Made by a program: the position numbers and the translations under genes. From Macrococcoides animalis (GTDB lineage Bacteria > Bacillota > Bacilli > Staphylococcales > Staphylococcaceae), in the NCBI RefSeq assembly GCF_047425875.1, contig NZ_CP179727.1, forward strand, positions 186,001 to 250,000: 64,000 nt of DNA. Direction: 5' to 3'. Of this stretch, positions 52,851-63,400 are shown one piece after another. The stretch's first letter is position 1. Every line of letters begins with the position of its first letter. The notes below the pieces were generated by a model. It had not been told where the DNA came from and searched no databases. It worked only from the letters and a program-made list of their open reading frames with translations.

Positions 52851-54926
52851 ATGAACACAGCATATATTGATGACTTTAATTGCATCACACTACATTATGA
52901 TTACATTGAAGTACCACATGACTTCTTTAAGTCCATACAGCTCGTAAGTAATAAATTTATACATGATTTAGATCTATATGAAATTATTCATTTAAATGAT
53001 CAATCTTTTTATAAATTTAATACAGATCGACCCATAGAAATTTCGGATAAATTTTTTATCCATATCGGACAATTAAAAATACCTGTTTATTTAGGAAAGG
53101 TCACACAAACTGATGCATTTGAACACAAATATGATGCAAGACATCATGAACTTGGTGCCGTTGTTAGAGATAATAAAACAACGTTTACAGTATGGTCACC
53201 TGTTGCAAAAGTAGTGAAACTAAATATAAATGATAAAGTCCATACGATGGAAAAGTTGCCAGATGGTGCACACCGCATTACTTTATATGGAAACTATCAT
53301 TTACAAAGCTACCACTATGACGCTTATATTAATCACAATTGGGTTCAAGTTAATGATCCTTACTCAAAAGGTTTAACATTAAATGGCTCAGAATCTGTGG
53401 TCATTGACTTTAACAAAACAAACGTTGATGGATTCCTTGAAACACCCCGTCCAGAAACGATGCAAAAAGATGCATTAATTTATGAAATTCATGTTCGTGA
53501 CATCACTATGCATCCGAATAGCGGAGTCTCACCTGATAAAAAAGGAAAATTACTTGGTCTAATTGAACCCAATACAACCACTGAAACGGGTGAATCAACT
53601 GGCTTTGATTACATTACGAGTCTTGGGATTACACATATTGAATTGCTGCCAATTAACGACTTTGCACGCGTCGATGATATTGAGTTTGAAAAAACATATA
53701 ATTGGGGCTATGACCCCGAATACTTCCAAACTATTGATGGTAGTTATTCAACAAAACCTAGCAATGCAGCATATCGTATTCAAGAACTAAAACAATTAGT
53801 TAAAGCATTTCATGACAAAGGCATCAGTGTTATTTTAGATGTCGTCTTTAATCATGTATATCATATGCCTACTTCTTCTTTTGAAAAGTTAGTACCAGGT
53901 TATTATTTCAGATATCATAATGACGGTAATGTAAGTAATGGGACAGGTGTAGGCAATGACACAAAAACAGAACGTATTATGATGCGTAAATTCTTTGTTG
54001 ATACAATTAAATATTATATTCATGAGTTTAAAATCGACGGTTTCAGATTCGATCTTATGGGTACGATAGATATTAAAACAATGCAACAAATAAAAACTGT
54101 CGTTATGCATGACAATCCGAATGCATTTTTATTAGGTGAAGGCTGGGATTTAGCAACGGCAATGCCGAGTGAAATAAAAACTACGCATGAAAATGCTTAT
54201 AAAGTACCGGAAATACACTTTTTTAATGATTACTTTAGAGATACATTAAAAGGTAACAACTTTAACTTGATGGATCGTGGTTACTTTAATGGTGGCGGTA
54301 AGTTTTATGAACGTATGTTTAATTTATTTGTTGGCCGTAAAGGCGAACTTCCTATTACTCAGACTGTGAACTATGTTGAAGTACATGATAATCACACATT
54401 ATTTGACAGAATTAATTATACGAGTCAAAAATCGATTGAAGAGAAAAATAAAATCCATCAACTTGCTACTATGTTTACAATATTTGCACTTGGCACACCA
54501 TTCATCCACGCTGGCCAAGAGTTTTACAGAACAAAACATGGTCATGGCAACACTTATAATTTAAGTGATTTTATCAACCGTATTGACTGGAATCGTCGCA
54601 TTAAATATAAAGACGATATTGAGCGCATTAAACGTGCAATTCAAATTCGTAATACGCACCGCATCTTTAGAACAAAAAACATCGAAAAGATAAAAAAACG
54701 CGTGATTCCCATTGAATTAGAACATCCTTTAATTGGGATATTAATGTTTGATACGAAGTCAGAGTTAATTCTATTATTTAACCCTACTCCATTACACCAT
54801 ATCGTGAATTTACCACGACTCGGGGAGTTCGAAGTCATTTTATCTAATCATTTAGAAGGTACACGCATTAAATATTTCTATGATTTAAGCCCTTATGAAT
54901 ACGTTGTATTAAAAAAACGATTATAG
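52851..54926 (+). CDS. pulA: type I pullulanase
   Basis: Hydrolyses alpha-1,6 links in pullulan, branched maltodextrin or glycogen. 691 residues, no signal peptide, so intracellular like AmyX. An N-terminal extra domain (1-100), CBM48 (HELGAVVRDNKTTFTVWSPV), then GH13: YNWGYDPEYF (the type I pullulanase signature), DVVFNHVY, DGFRFDLMG (nucleophile), LGEGWDLAT (acid), VEVHDNHTLFDR. Divergent from glgB across 258 bp; debranching complements GlgP. Confidence 0.95.
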   Translation: MNTAYIDDFNCITLHYDYIEVPHDFFKSIQLVSNKFIHDLDLYEIIHLNDQSFYKFNTDRPIEISDKFFIHIGQLKIPVYLGKVTQTDAFEHKYDARHHELGAVVRDNKTTFTVWSPVAKVVKLNINDKVHTMEKLPDGAHRITLYGNYHLQSYHYDAYINHNWVQVNDPYSKGLTLNGSESVVIDFNKTNVDGFLETPRPETMQKDALIYEIHVRDITMHPNSGVSPDKKGKLLGLIEPNTTTETGESTGFDYITSLGITHIELLPINDFARVDDIEFEKTYNWGYDPEYFQTIDGSYSTKPSNAAYRIQELKQLVKAFHDKGISVILDVVFNHVYHMPTSSFEKLVPGYYFRYHNDGNVSNGTGVGNDTKTERIMMRKFFVDTIKYYIHEFKIDGFRFDLMGTIDIKTMQQIKTVVMHDNPNAFLLGEGWDLATAMPSEIKTTHENAYKVPEIHFFNDYFRDTLKGNNFNLMDRGYFNGGGKFYERMFNLFVGRKGELPITQTVNYVEVHDNHTLFDRINYTSQKSIEEKNKIHQLATMFTIFALGTPFIHAGQEFYRTKHGHGNTYNLSDFINRIDWNRRIKYKDDIERIKRAIQIRNTHRIFRTKNIEKIKKRVIPIELEHPLIGILMFDTKSELILLFNPTPLHHIVNLPRLGEFEVILSNHLEGTRIKYFYDLSPYEYVVLKKRL

Positions 54927-54948
54927 GGAAAATATTAATAGATAATAA

Positions 54949-54963
54949 TTGTAAACGTCATCA
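54949..54963 (+). promoter_or_regulatory. candidate cre site (CcpA) upstream of pgcA
   Basis: TTGTAAACGTCATCA matches WTGNAANCGNWNNCW at all but one specified base (C for W). It lies 48 bp upstream of the pgcA start and 23 bp after the pullulanase stop, so CcpA could repress or activate pgcA in response to sugar. The assignment rests only on the consensus match. Confidence 0.5.
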
Positions 54964-55010
54964 TTGTCGTGTTTTAATAAAGATAATAATAATTTAAGGA
55001 GATGGGTCAC

Positions 55011-56657
55011 ATGTCAATACGTGAATTATGGGAAAAAAACTTAAATAATAGTTTAATTACAAAAGAAGCTTATTCAGCAACTTCTGAAAGTTTAAAAGAA
55101 GATGGCTATGTTGGAGCACTCGCTTTCGGAACAGCGGGTATTCGAGGTAAAATTGGATTAGGACCTAACAGACTTAATAAATATACTGTACAAAAAGTTG
55201 CGACGGGTTTAGCGAAATACTTAAACGAAGTAAAAAAAGATGCAACAGTCGTTATTGCTTATGATACGCGTCACTTCTCCCCAGAATTTTGTGATGTAAT
55301 TGCATGTGTATTAGGTAGCTACGGTGTAAAAGCATTTATGTTTGATCGTTATCATACTACACCAGAATTATCTTATTGTGTAAGACATCTACAAACGGAT
55401 GCAGGTGTAATGATTACAGCAAGCCATAATCCACCAGAATATAACGGTATAAAGATATACGGTCCAGATGGTGGACAATTAGCGCTTGAGGGTGCTGCTA
55501 AGGTAAGCGAATATATCGATAAAATTGATAACGTGTTTAATTTACAAACTGAAGATAAACAAGTATTACTTGATAAAGGGTTAATTGAATATGTAGATAA
55601 CAGTATTATTGAAGCGTATAAACATGAAGTTCTAAATTTAGTGCAAGAAATCCCAGCGTCTGACTTAAAAGTTGTATTCACTAGTTTACACGGTACTAGC
55701 GTTCCCATCGTACCTGAATTATTAGATGCCTTAAATTTCAATCAATACGAAGTAGTAAAAGAACAAGCAACGCCAGATGCAGACTTCTCTTCAGTGAAAT
55801 CAGCTAATCCAGAAGATCGTGATGCATTTGATATGGCTGTTGAATATGCGAAGAAAAGTAATGCTGACTTACTTATTGCAACTGATCCTGATGCTGATAG
55901 AATGGGTATAGTAGCGAATGTTAACGGAGAGTTCCATTACTTTAACGGAAATCAAATTGGTGCTTTATTATTAAATTACCGCATTCAATCAACAAGTAAT
56001 TTAGAAAATAGAGCTGCAGTAAAATCTATCGTAACGAGTGAATTAGGGAAAGTTATTGCAGAACAAAATAACGTTAAAATGTTTGACGTATTAACTGGCT
56101 TCAAATTTATCGCTGAAAAAATTGCTTCATTTGAAGAAAATATGGATTACAATTATATCTTTGGATATGAAGAAAGTTATGGCTATATGGCTGGACCTTT
56201 TGTCCGTGACAAAGATGCTGTTCAAATCGTACCTTTAATAATCAAACTTGCAAGTGAGTTAAAAAATAATGGTGAAACAATTGTTGATGCAATGAATGAT
56301 ATTTATACGAAATACGGTAAATATCAAGAGAAATTATTCTCACATACTTTTGAAGGTCAAGAAGGTAAAGTAAAAATTGATACGATTATGTCAGAAAACC
56401 GTAAAAATGCACCTACTGAGATTGCCGGTTTCAAAGTTATTAAAACTGAAGATTTTGAAGCACAGACATCTAAGACTATTGAGGGTGTAACTAAAATTGA
56501 ATTACCACCAGCAAATGTATTAAAGTTCTATTTTGAAGAAGGATGGATTGCACTTCGCCCTTCTGGAACAGAACCTAAAATAAAATTATATGTGTCTATG
56601 ATTACAGAAGATATCGATACTATCGCAGAAAAAATTAACGCAGCTATTTTTGGCTAA
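55011..56657 (+). CDS. pgcA: alpha-phosphoglucomutase
   Basis: Converts glucose 6-phosphate and glucose 1-phosphate, feeding glycogen synthesis and cell-wall/lipoteichoic glucosylation. 548 residues from ATG 55011, 8 nt after AAGGAG; an in-frame ATG at 55002 is too close to that site. TASHNPPEYNGIKIYGPDGG has the phosphoserine, DPDADRMG the metal-binding loop, and RPSGTEPKIKLYVS the phosphate-binding end. The linkage to glg genes suggests a role in glycogen here. Confidence 0.95.
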   Translation: MSIRELWEKNLNNSLITKEAYSATSESLKEDGYVGALAFGTAGIRGKIGLGPNRLNKYTVQKVATGLAKYLNEVKKDATVVIAYDTRHFSPEFCDVIACVLGSYGVKAFMFDRYHTTPELSYCVRHLQTDAGVMITASHNPPEYNGIKIYGPDGGQLALEGAAKVSEYIDKIDNVFNLQTEDKQVLLDKGLIEYVDNSIIEAYKHEVLNLVQEIPASDLKVVFTSLHGTSVPIVPELLDALNFNQYEVVKEQATPDADFSSVKSANPEDRDAFDMAVEYAKKSNADLLIATDPDADRMGIVANVNGEFHYFNGNQIGALLLNYRIQSTSNLENRAAVKSIVTSELGKVIAEQNNVKMFDVLTGFKFIAEKIASFEENMDYNYIFGYEESYGYMAGPFVRDKDAVQIVPLIIKLASELKNNGETIVDAMNDIYTKYGKYQEKLFSHTFEGQEGKVKIDTIMSENRKNAPTEIAGFKVIKTEDFEAQTSKTIEGVTKIELPPANVLKFYFEEGWIALRPSGTEPKIKLYVSMITEDIDTIAEKINAAIFG

Positions 56658-56676
56658 TAAATTAAACTATAAAAAT

Positions 56677-56703
56677 AAACGAGACGGTTTTCCCGTCTCG
56701 TTT
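56677..56703. terminator. bidirectional terminator after pgcA
   Basis: AAACGAGACGG-N5-CCGTCTCGTTT with a T-rich 3' side and AT-rich other side; covers the stop of the convergent gene. Confidence 0.8.
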
Positions 56704-57424
56704 ATTTAATTGGTTCGAATTTAAAGAAATTTAGCCATTCGATGTCTTTAGATATAAATACATAAATTACCATGATAATGATAAATGTGATATGTAAAGG
56801 AAATACGTCAATCTCTACATTATTCATTTCACGATATGTAACAAATAATTTAAATGGAATCGTCATAATAATTAAAAAACGTATGATATAAAATATAATA
56901 GAACTTTCAGGTGCTATTAATAATGCAATCAATTCAAAAATAACAAATAAATTATATATCGTATAATAACTGATTGTATCTACAAATACTTTATAGAAGT
57001 TATTCGTTCTATTTAATGCCACCGTCTGAATTAAAAATGTAAATAAAATGGATAATAATGAAAATATCGCACCGCTAACGACCATTTTTATACCCGTATC
57101 AATATTAAAACGAGTGGTGTGAAATGCTCCGAGAACGAAAATTAATAGTAAATAAAGCAAAAAATTCATAAAAGCGAAAAAGAAGTATTTACTACTTTTC
57201 GGATTGTCGATAATTTTATTTGGCATTGCTATCGTTCGATAAACATAGTTAAAGAACGAATCAATCTGGTAATCAAATTCTTTGATTGGTTTTTTTACTT
57301 GGGCAATTAATCTGTTTTTCGTGAATTTATCACGAGTATTCATCTCTGTATCGATACGCTTTTTCTCTATATTAGGAGATGGGTTTTTAATAAATTTATT
57401 TATATGTCCCCATTTATCAGCCAA
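56702..57424 (-). CDS. membrane protein of unknown function downstream of pyrE
   Basis: 240 residues. A polar, basic N-terminal third (about 1-75) is followed by five hydrophobic segments (about 80-100, 108-132, 145-170, 172-195, 212-232), a Yip1-like layout. Not recognised. It is separated from pyrE by a terminator, but S. aureus also has a hypothetical gene at this place, as I recall, so it may belong to the core order. Confidence 0.6.
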   Translation of the reverse strand: MADKWGHINKFIKNPSPNIEKKRIDTEMNTRDKFTKNRLIAQVKKPIKEFDYQIDSFFNYVYRTIAMPNKIIDNPKSSKYFFFAFMNFLLYLLLIFVLGAFHTTRFNIDTGIKMVVSGAIFSLLSILFTFLIQTVALNRTNNFYKVFVDTISYYTIYNLFVIFELIALLIAPESSIIFYIIRFLIIMTIPFKLFVTYREMNNVEIDVFPLHITFIIIMVIYVFISKDIEWLNFFKFEPIK

Positions 57425-57440
57425 TTACTTCACCTCATAA

Positions 57441-57479
57441 AAAAATCTGTTTATGTAAGTATACATTAAACAGATTTTT
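57441..57479 (-). terminator. terminator of the pyrimidine operon
   Basis: AAAAATCTGTTTA / TAAACAGATTTTT with a 13-nt loop and T-run, starting 6 bp after the pyrE stop. Confidence 0.82.
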
Positions 57480-57485
57480 TTCTCA

Positions 57486-58097
57486 TTACAAAGCGTCACG
57501 CCATTTAATTAATCCATCAATATCTTTTGCTTCAATTTTATTCATATCTTTAGCAACGTGAATTAAGGTATCAAAATCACAAAGCGTATAGTATGGATAA
57601 CCACTTTCAGCTAATCGTTCTTTTCCTTTTGATAATTGATAACTAAATATGGCGACAATCCCTAATACATCTGCTCCATGTGCTTTTAATGCATCTGCTG
57701 CTTCAATTGCAGATCCCCCTGTTGAAATTAAATCTTCAATCACAACAACTTTTTGTCCCACTTCAACTTTACCTTCGATTTGATTCCCTTTACCATGTTT
57801 CTTGCTTGATGAACGCACGTAACTCATTGGTAAATTCATTTTTTGTGATACAAATGCTGCGTGAGGAATACCGGCAGTTGCTGTACCTGCTAAGACATCA
57901 ACTTCATTGAAATGCGCTTCAATCAATGTCTTTAAACCTTCAGCAATTTCGTCACGTACTGCTGGATAACTCATTGTTAAACGGTTATCACAATAAATAG
58001 GGCTTTTAATACCAGATGACCAGGTAAACATATCATTCGGTTGTAGAGATACTGCTTCAATTTCTAATAATGACTTTGCTATTTTCTCATTTAACAT
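57486..58097 (-). CDS. pyrE: orotate phosphoribosyltransferase
   Basis: Orotate + PRPP to OMP. 203 residues. The PRPP loop is VVVIEDLISTGGSAIEA; SGIKSPIYCDNR near the start and SSKKHGKGNQIEG (flexible catalytic loop) also match. Its start overlaps the pyrF end by 11 bp. Last gene of the operon. Confidence 0.96.
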   Translation of the reverse strand: MLNEKIAKSLLEIEAVSLQPNDMFTWSSGIKSPIYCDNRLTMSYPAVRDEIAEGLKTLIEAHFNEVDVLAGTATAGIPHAAFVSQKMNLPMSYVRSSSKKHGKGNQIEGKVEVGQKVVVIEDLISTGGSAIEAADALKAHGADVLGIVAIFSYQLSKGKERLAESGYPYYTLCDFDTLIHVAKDMNKIEAKDIDGLIKWRDAL

Positions 58098-58788
58098 GAT
58101 TTTCCCACACTTTCTTGATCTGATTATATTTCTCTAATGGATTACTATCTTGTGTAATAGATCGACCAACAACGATATGCGTTGAGCCATTCTCTTTCGC
58201 AAATTCAGGTGTTGCCACACGAACTTGATCTCCAACAGCATCCCTTAATGTACGTATACCTGGTGTAACTTTCAAGAAATCATCACCTAAAGCATCACGC
58301 AACATCTTACTTTCATTTGCTGAACATACAACGCCATCTAGACCTGCGTCACGTGTGAGTGTCGCATAATTTAAAATACATTCATCAATCGTTAATGGAA
58401 TACCCTGTTCATTTTGCATTACGGCTTCAGAAGTGCTTGTCAGTTGTGTTACCGCGATTAGTTTCGCTTTACTCCCTGCATCACGCAATCCTTTCATGGC
58501 TTCAGACATCATTGTCTTCCCACCTGCTGCATGCACATTGACCATTTGTATATCTAGTTTACCAAGACCAAACATAGCTTGACGTACAGTATTCGGAATA
58601 TCATATAACTTTAAATCCAAGAAAATTTCATGACCTTGACTACGAATGATTTTCACAATTTCAGGACCATTTTGCATAAATAATTCCATACCGATCTTTA
58701 CGAATAACGGTTCTTCAAACGGTCTTAAAAATGCATTAACATCATCCATATTTTTAAAATCTAATGCAATAATTGGTTTATGAAACAT
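58087..58788 (-). CDS. pyrF: orotidine 5'-phosphate decarboxylase
   Basis: OMP to UMP. 233 residues. IALDFKNMDD, and the catalytic FLDLKLYDIPNTV (DxKxxD) plus VTPGIRTL and IVVGRSIT (phosphate binding). It starts directly at the end of pyrD without a gap, with a ribosome binding site inside pyrD. Confidence 0.97.
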   Translation of the reverse strand: MFHKPIIALDFKNMDDVNAFLRPFEEPLFVKIGMELFMQNGPEIVKIIRSQGHEIFLDLKLYDIPNTVRQAMFGLGKLDIQMVNVHAAGGKTMMSEAMKGLRDAGSKAKLIAVTQLTSTSEAVMQNEQGIPLTIDECILNYATLTRDAGLDGVVCSANESKMLRDALGDDFLKVTPGIRTLRDAVGDQVRVATPEFAKENGSTHIVVGRSITQDSNPLEKYNQIKKVWENHVK

Positions 58789-59715
58789 TTACTTTTCCTC
58801 CAATAATTTATGTGTTCTATTCTTCAATTCATGTATGTGATTCACACCTAATTTATCTAAATACTTCGGTAATGAATTGATGATATCAACACAAACACTA
58901 GGATTTTGGAAGTTAGCAGTGCCTACTGCGACGGCATCAGCACCTACTGAAATAAAATCAATTACGTCTTGTGCGTCTGTTACGCCACCCATCGCAATAA
59001 TCGGAAAATTTGGTAACGCTTTGCGAACTTCATAAACCATTCGCATGGCCACTGGTTTCACGGCAGGACCACTTAATCCACCAACAACATTTGCAATAAT
59101 CGGCGCACCCGTTTTTTCATTGATGCGCAGTCCAACAAGCGTATTGATCATCGTTATCCCATCTGCATATTCTGCAACTGCAACCGCCATATCTACGATG
59201 TTCGTAACATTTGGTGATAGTTTCACGTATACAGGCACTTCTGATACCGCTTTTACTTTACGTGTTAATTCGGCAGCAGTTCTAGGATCAGTACCAAACT
59301 GAATGCCACCTTCTTTAACATTCGGACAACTAATATTGAGCTCTAAAGCTTTTACATTCGGTGCCTTAGAAATTTTTTCAGCCACGATTACATAATCTTC
59401 TTCTTTTGAGCCTGCTACGTTTGCAATAATGGGTGTTTCAAATTGCTCTAACCACTTTAATTCATGTGCAATAATATGATCAACACCTGGGTTTTGTAAT
59501 CCAATTGCATTAATCATACCACTTGAAGTCTCAGCAACACGTGGCGTTGGGTTTCCGAAGCGTGATTCAGGTGTTGCTGCTTTAATCATTATGGCACCTA
59601 GTTCATTTAAATCATAGAATCTAGAAAACTCTTGTCCAAAAGCGAAACAACCACTTGCCGGCATAATGGGATTTTTCAATTCTAATCCAGGTAAATTGAT
59701 ATTTAATCGACTCAT
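58789..59715 (-). CDS. pyrD: dihydroorotate dehydrogenase, class 1B catalytic subunit
   Basis: Dihydroorotate to orotate with FMN; electrons pass to PyrK. 308 residues. ELNISCPNVKEGG carries the catalytic Cys of class 1 (class 2 has Ser), and VGLRINEKTGAPIIANVVGG, AMGGVTDAQD and VAVGTANF are FMN-site motifs. The neighbouring pyrK confirms class 1B (NAD-linked). Overlaps pyrK by 4 bp. Confidence 0.96.
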   Translation of the reverse strand: MSRLNINLPGLELKNPIMPASGCFAFGQEFSRFYDLNELGAIMIKAATPESRFGNPTPRVAETSSGMINAIGLQNPGVDHIIAHELKWLEQFETPIIANVAGSKEEDYVIVAEKISKAPNVKALELNISCPNVKEGGIQFGTDPRTAAELTRKVKAVSEVPVYVKLSPNVTNIVDMAVAVAEYADGITMINTLVGLRINEKTGAPIIANVVGGLSGPAVKPVAMRMVYEVRKALPNFPIIAMGGVTDAQDVIDFISVGADAVAVGTANFQNPSVCVDIINSLPKYLDKLGVNHIHELKNRTHKLLEEK

Positions 59716-60470
59716 AGTGCTAAAGCTCCTTTCTCAAATACAGGACCGTCAGTACAAATCTTAACATATCCAGCATCATTGTCAGCTTTACATACGCAGG
59801 CGTAACACGCACCAATACCACACCCCATACGTTCTTCAAGTGATACATAGCCTTTTGTATCTGGTAATACACTTTCAATGGCTTTAATCATCACGATTGG
59901 CCCACATGTATAGAATGTGTCAAAGTTTTTCGGTAAAACTTTAATTACATCAGTAACAAAGCCTTGAGTCCCGAAAGTACCATCCACTGTTGCTATATGT
60001 GTTTCACCTAATTTACTAAACTCATCTAAATAAAACATGTCCTCTTTTGATTGGAATCCTAACACATGAATCGTCTTAATCCCACGTGCATTTAACTGCT
60101 TAGATAGTTCATATAATGGTGGTACTCCTATGCCTCCACCAATGAGTAATGCTGTTTGCTTAGCAGCATCCACTGGGAAACCATGTCCCAGTGGTGCTAA
60201 TATATCAACAGTATCATTTACTTTTAATTTAGAAAGTACAGTTGTACCTTTACCTTCCGCACGGTAAAGACACGTTAATGTATGTTGAGTTTGATCGACT
60301 GAGCAAATAGAAATAGGTCGACGCAACATAAATTCTGAAGAATCCCCTACTCGGATATGAACAAATTGTCCCGGTGTTGTCATTTCCTTCGTAATTTGAC
60401 CAACGAGTACAATTTCATAAATATTTCTTGCAATATTTCTTTGACTGACGACTCTCATTTCTTCTTGCAT
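59712..60470 (-). CDS. pyrK: dihydroorotate dehydrogenase electron-transfer subunit
   Basis: FAD/2Fe-2S subunit that passes electrons from PyrD to NAD+. 252 residues. MLRRPISICSVD binds FAD, LLIGGGIGVPPLYEL binds NAD, and MGCGIGACYACVCK with a later VKICTDGP gives the four Cys of the 2Fe-2S cluster. 11 bp after carB. Confidence 0.96.
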   Translation of the reverse strand: MQEEMRVVSQRNIARNIYEIVLVGQITKEMTTPGQFVHIRVGDSSEFMLRRPISICSVDQTQHTLTCLYRAEGKGTTVLSKLKVNDTVDILAPLGHGFPVDAAKQTALLIGGGIGVPPLYELSKQLNARGIKTIHVLGFQSKEDMFYLDEFSKLGETHIATVDGTFGTQGFVTDVIKVLPKNFDTFYTCGPIVMIKAIESVLPDTKGYVSLEERMGCGIGACYACVCKADNDAGYVKICTDGPVFEKGALAL

Positions 60471-60481
60471 GGTGATCCCTC

Positions 60482-63400
60482 CTACATTTGATTCATATTA
60501 AATGTCATGCTCTCAATAACTTCAATTAATGCACGTGCTGTATCTAGGGATGTTAGACACGGGACACCATTATCGACTGAGTCACGTCTGATTTGGAAGC
60601 CGTCACGTTCTATTTGTTTTCCGTTAGTCATAGTGTTTATAACGATTTGAACATGTCCGTCGCGAATAACATCCAATAAATTAAACTCTGTACCAATTTT
60701 ACTTACTTCTACGACTGGTATATTATTGTCATGTAATAATTTCGCAGTACCACTTGTTGCCATAATTCGGTAGCCAATTTCATGTAATCGTGTTGCTAAA
60801 CCTAATGCTTCTTCTTTATCTTTATCTGCTACAGTAATTAAAGCGGTACCGTGGTCTTTCACCTGTAGTCCACTTGCTACTAAGCCTTTATATAATGCTT
60901 TTTCTAAAGTTAAATCTTTACCCATTACTTCACCTGTCGATTTCATTTCAGGTCCTAAAGTAATGTCTACATTTTTAAGTTTAGAGAAACTGAATACTGG
61001 CGCTTTAACAAATACACCTTCTTTAAATGGGACTAATCCTTCGTTGTAACCTTTATCAAGTAATGACTCTCCTAATATACTTTTCATAGCAATATTCGCC
61101 ATTGGAACGTGAGTAATTTTACTTAAGAATGGCACTGTTCTTGATGCACGTGGGTTAACTTCTAAAACGTAAACTTCTTCATCCGCAATGACAAACTGAA
61201 TATTAAGTAAGCCGATGATTTCTAAACCGTGTGCTAATCGTGTAGTGTAATCTACTAATGTATTGACTTGTTTTTCTGTTAATGTTTGAGGTGGATATAC
61301 CGCTATTGAGTCACCTGAGTGAACCCCTGCACGTTCAATATGCTCCATTATGCCAGGAATCACAACTGTCTTGCCATCACAAATCGCATCCACTTCAATC
61401 TCTTTACCTGTTAAATATCTATCAATTAATACTGGATGTTCAGGGCTCGCTTTCACAGCTCTATTCATATAATCCACAAGTTCAGGTTCGTTATATACGA
61501 TTTCCATTGCACGACCACCTAACACATATGATGGTCGAACAAGCACTGGGTAACCAATAAAGTTTGCATTATGTACCGCTTCTTCAACAGATGTTGCAGT
61601 TTTTCCTAAAGGCTGTGGAATACCGATTTTTTGCATTAATGCTTCAAATTCTTTTCTATCTTCAGCTCGGTCTAAATTTTCTAGTGATGTTCCTAATACT
61701 TTTACACCGTACTTCGTTAATTTTTCAGCTAAATTAATTGCCGTTTGACCACCGAACTGCACAACAACACCTTCAGGTTGTTCTAAGTTGATAATGTTCA
61801 TGACATCTTCTTCAGTTAATGGCTCAAAATATAATTTATCTGAAATAGAGAAGTCTGTTGATACAGTTTCAGGATTGTTGTTAATGATGATTGCTTCATA
61901 ACCCATTTCACGAATTGCCCAAACTGCATGTACAGTCGCGTAGTCAAATTCCACACCTTGACCGATACGAATTGGACCTGATCCAAGGACGATGATTTTC
62001 TTTTTATCACTGACAATCGATTCATTTTCAGTTTCATATGTACCGTAGAAGTAAGGTGTGTTTGATTCGAACTCTGATGCACATGTATCAACCATTTTAA
62101 ATACAGGGATAATGTCGTTTTCTTGACGTAAGTCGTATACTTCACGTTCTGTCATGTTCCAACGATGTGCAATGACGCGGTCGCTAAAGCCATATTTCTT
62201 CGCCCATTCTAAACGCTCAATATCTCCCACATGATCTTTTAAATCATGTTCGATATCAATAATATGCTTAAATTTATTTAAGAAGAAGAAATCAATTTTA
62301 GTCCATTCATGGATGTCTTCTAAAGCAATTCCACGACGAATGGCTTCGCCGATAAAGAATAAACGTTCATCATCTTGAGCTTTAATACGCTTTTCAATAA
62401 AGTCTAATTCAAAGTTTTCACCGTTAGGTAATCCTAAATGATGTACACCATATTCTAAAGAGCGTATTGCTTTTAATAATGATTCTTCATAAGTACGACC
62501 AATAGCCATGACTTCTCCAGTCGCTTTCATTTGTGTTCCAAGTACGCGTTCACCTTTTTCGAATTTATCGAATGGGAAACGTGGAATTTTAGAAACAACA
62601 TAGTCAAGTGCTGGTTCGAATGCAGCATAGCTCGTACCCGTTACTGGATTTAACATTTCATCTAAAGTTAATCCAACTGCAATCTTCGCTGCAAGTTTTG
62701 CAATAGGATAACCTGTTGCTTTCGAGGCTAAGGCTGAAGAACGTGATACACGTGGATTCACTTCGATAATGTAATAATTGAACGAATGTGGATCTAAAGC
62801 TAACTGTACGTTACAGCCCCCTTCAATTTTTAAGGCTCGAATGATTCTTAATGATACGTCACGTAACATATGATATTCTTTATCGCTTAACGTTTGTGAT
62901 GGTGCCACTACGATTGAATCTCCTGTATGTATCCCGACTGGGTCAATATTCTCCATGTTACATACAACGATGGCATTGTCATTTGAGTCACGCATTACTT
63001 CGTACTCAATTTCTTTATAACCTGCAATTGATTTTTCAATTAAACATTGTGTTACTGGTGAGTATTTTAAACCATTTGTTACGATTTCAATCAGTTCTGG
63101 TTCATCGTGACAAATACCACCGCCTGTTCCACCCATTGTAAATGCTGGACGAACGATGACTGGATAACCAATTTGAGTTGCAAATGAAATCGCTTGATCT
63201 ACCGTGTTGACGATATCACTTTCTGGTACAGGTACATCTAATTCATACATTAAATTTCTGAATAAGTCTCTATCTTCTGCTTGGTTAATTGAAGATAACT
63301 CTGTTCCTAAAAGTTTAACGTTGTTTTCTTTTAAGATACCTGCTTCTTCTAATTGAACTGCCATGTTTAATCCAGTTTGTCCACCTAATGTTGGTAATAA

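Noticed and set aside
55373..55741. 122-codon minus-strand frame inside pgcA
   Set aside because: Lies fully within a well-supported phosphoglucomutase; low-complexity composition typical of antisense frames.
7186..57424. Prophage or integrative element
   Set aside because: No integrase, transposase, phage structural gene, tRNA or direct-repeat ends found; genes are of metabolic and stress type.
61816..62145. 109-codon frame inside carB
   Set aside because: Out-of-phase frame on the same strand as a conserved enzyme; no domain and no start signal.
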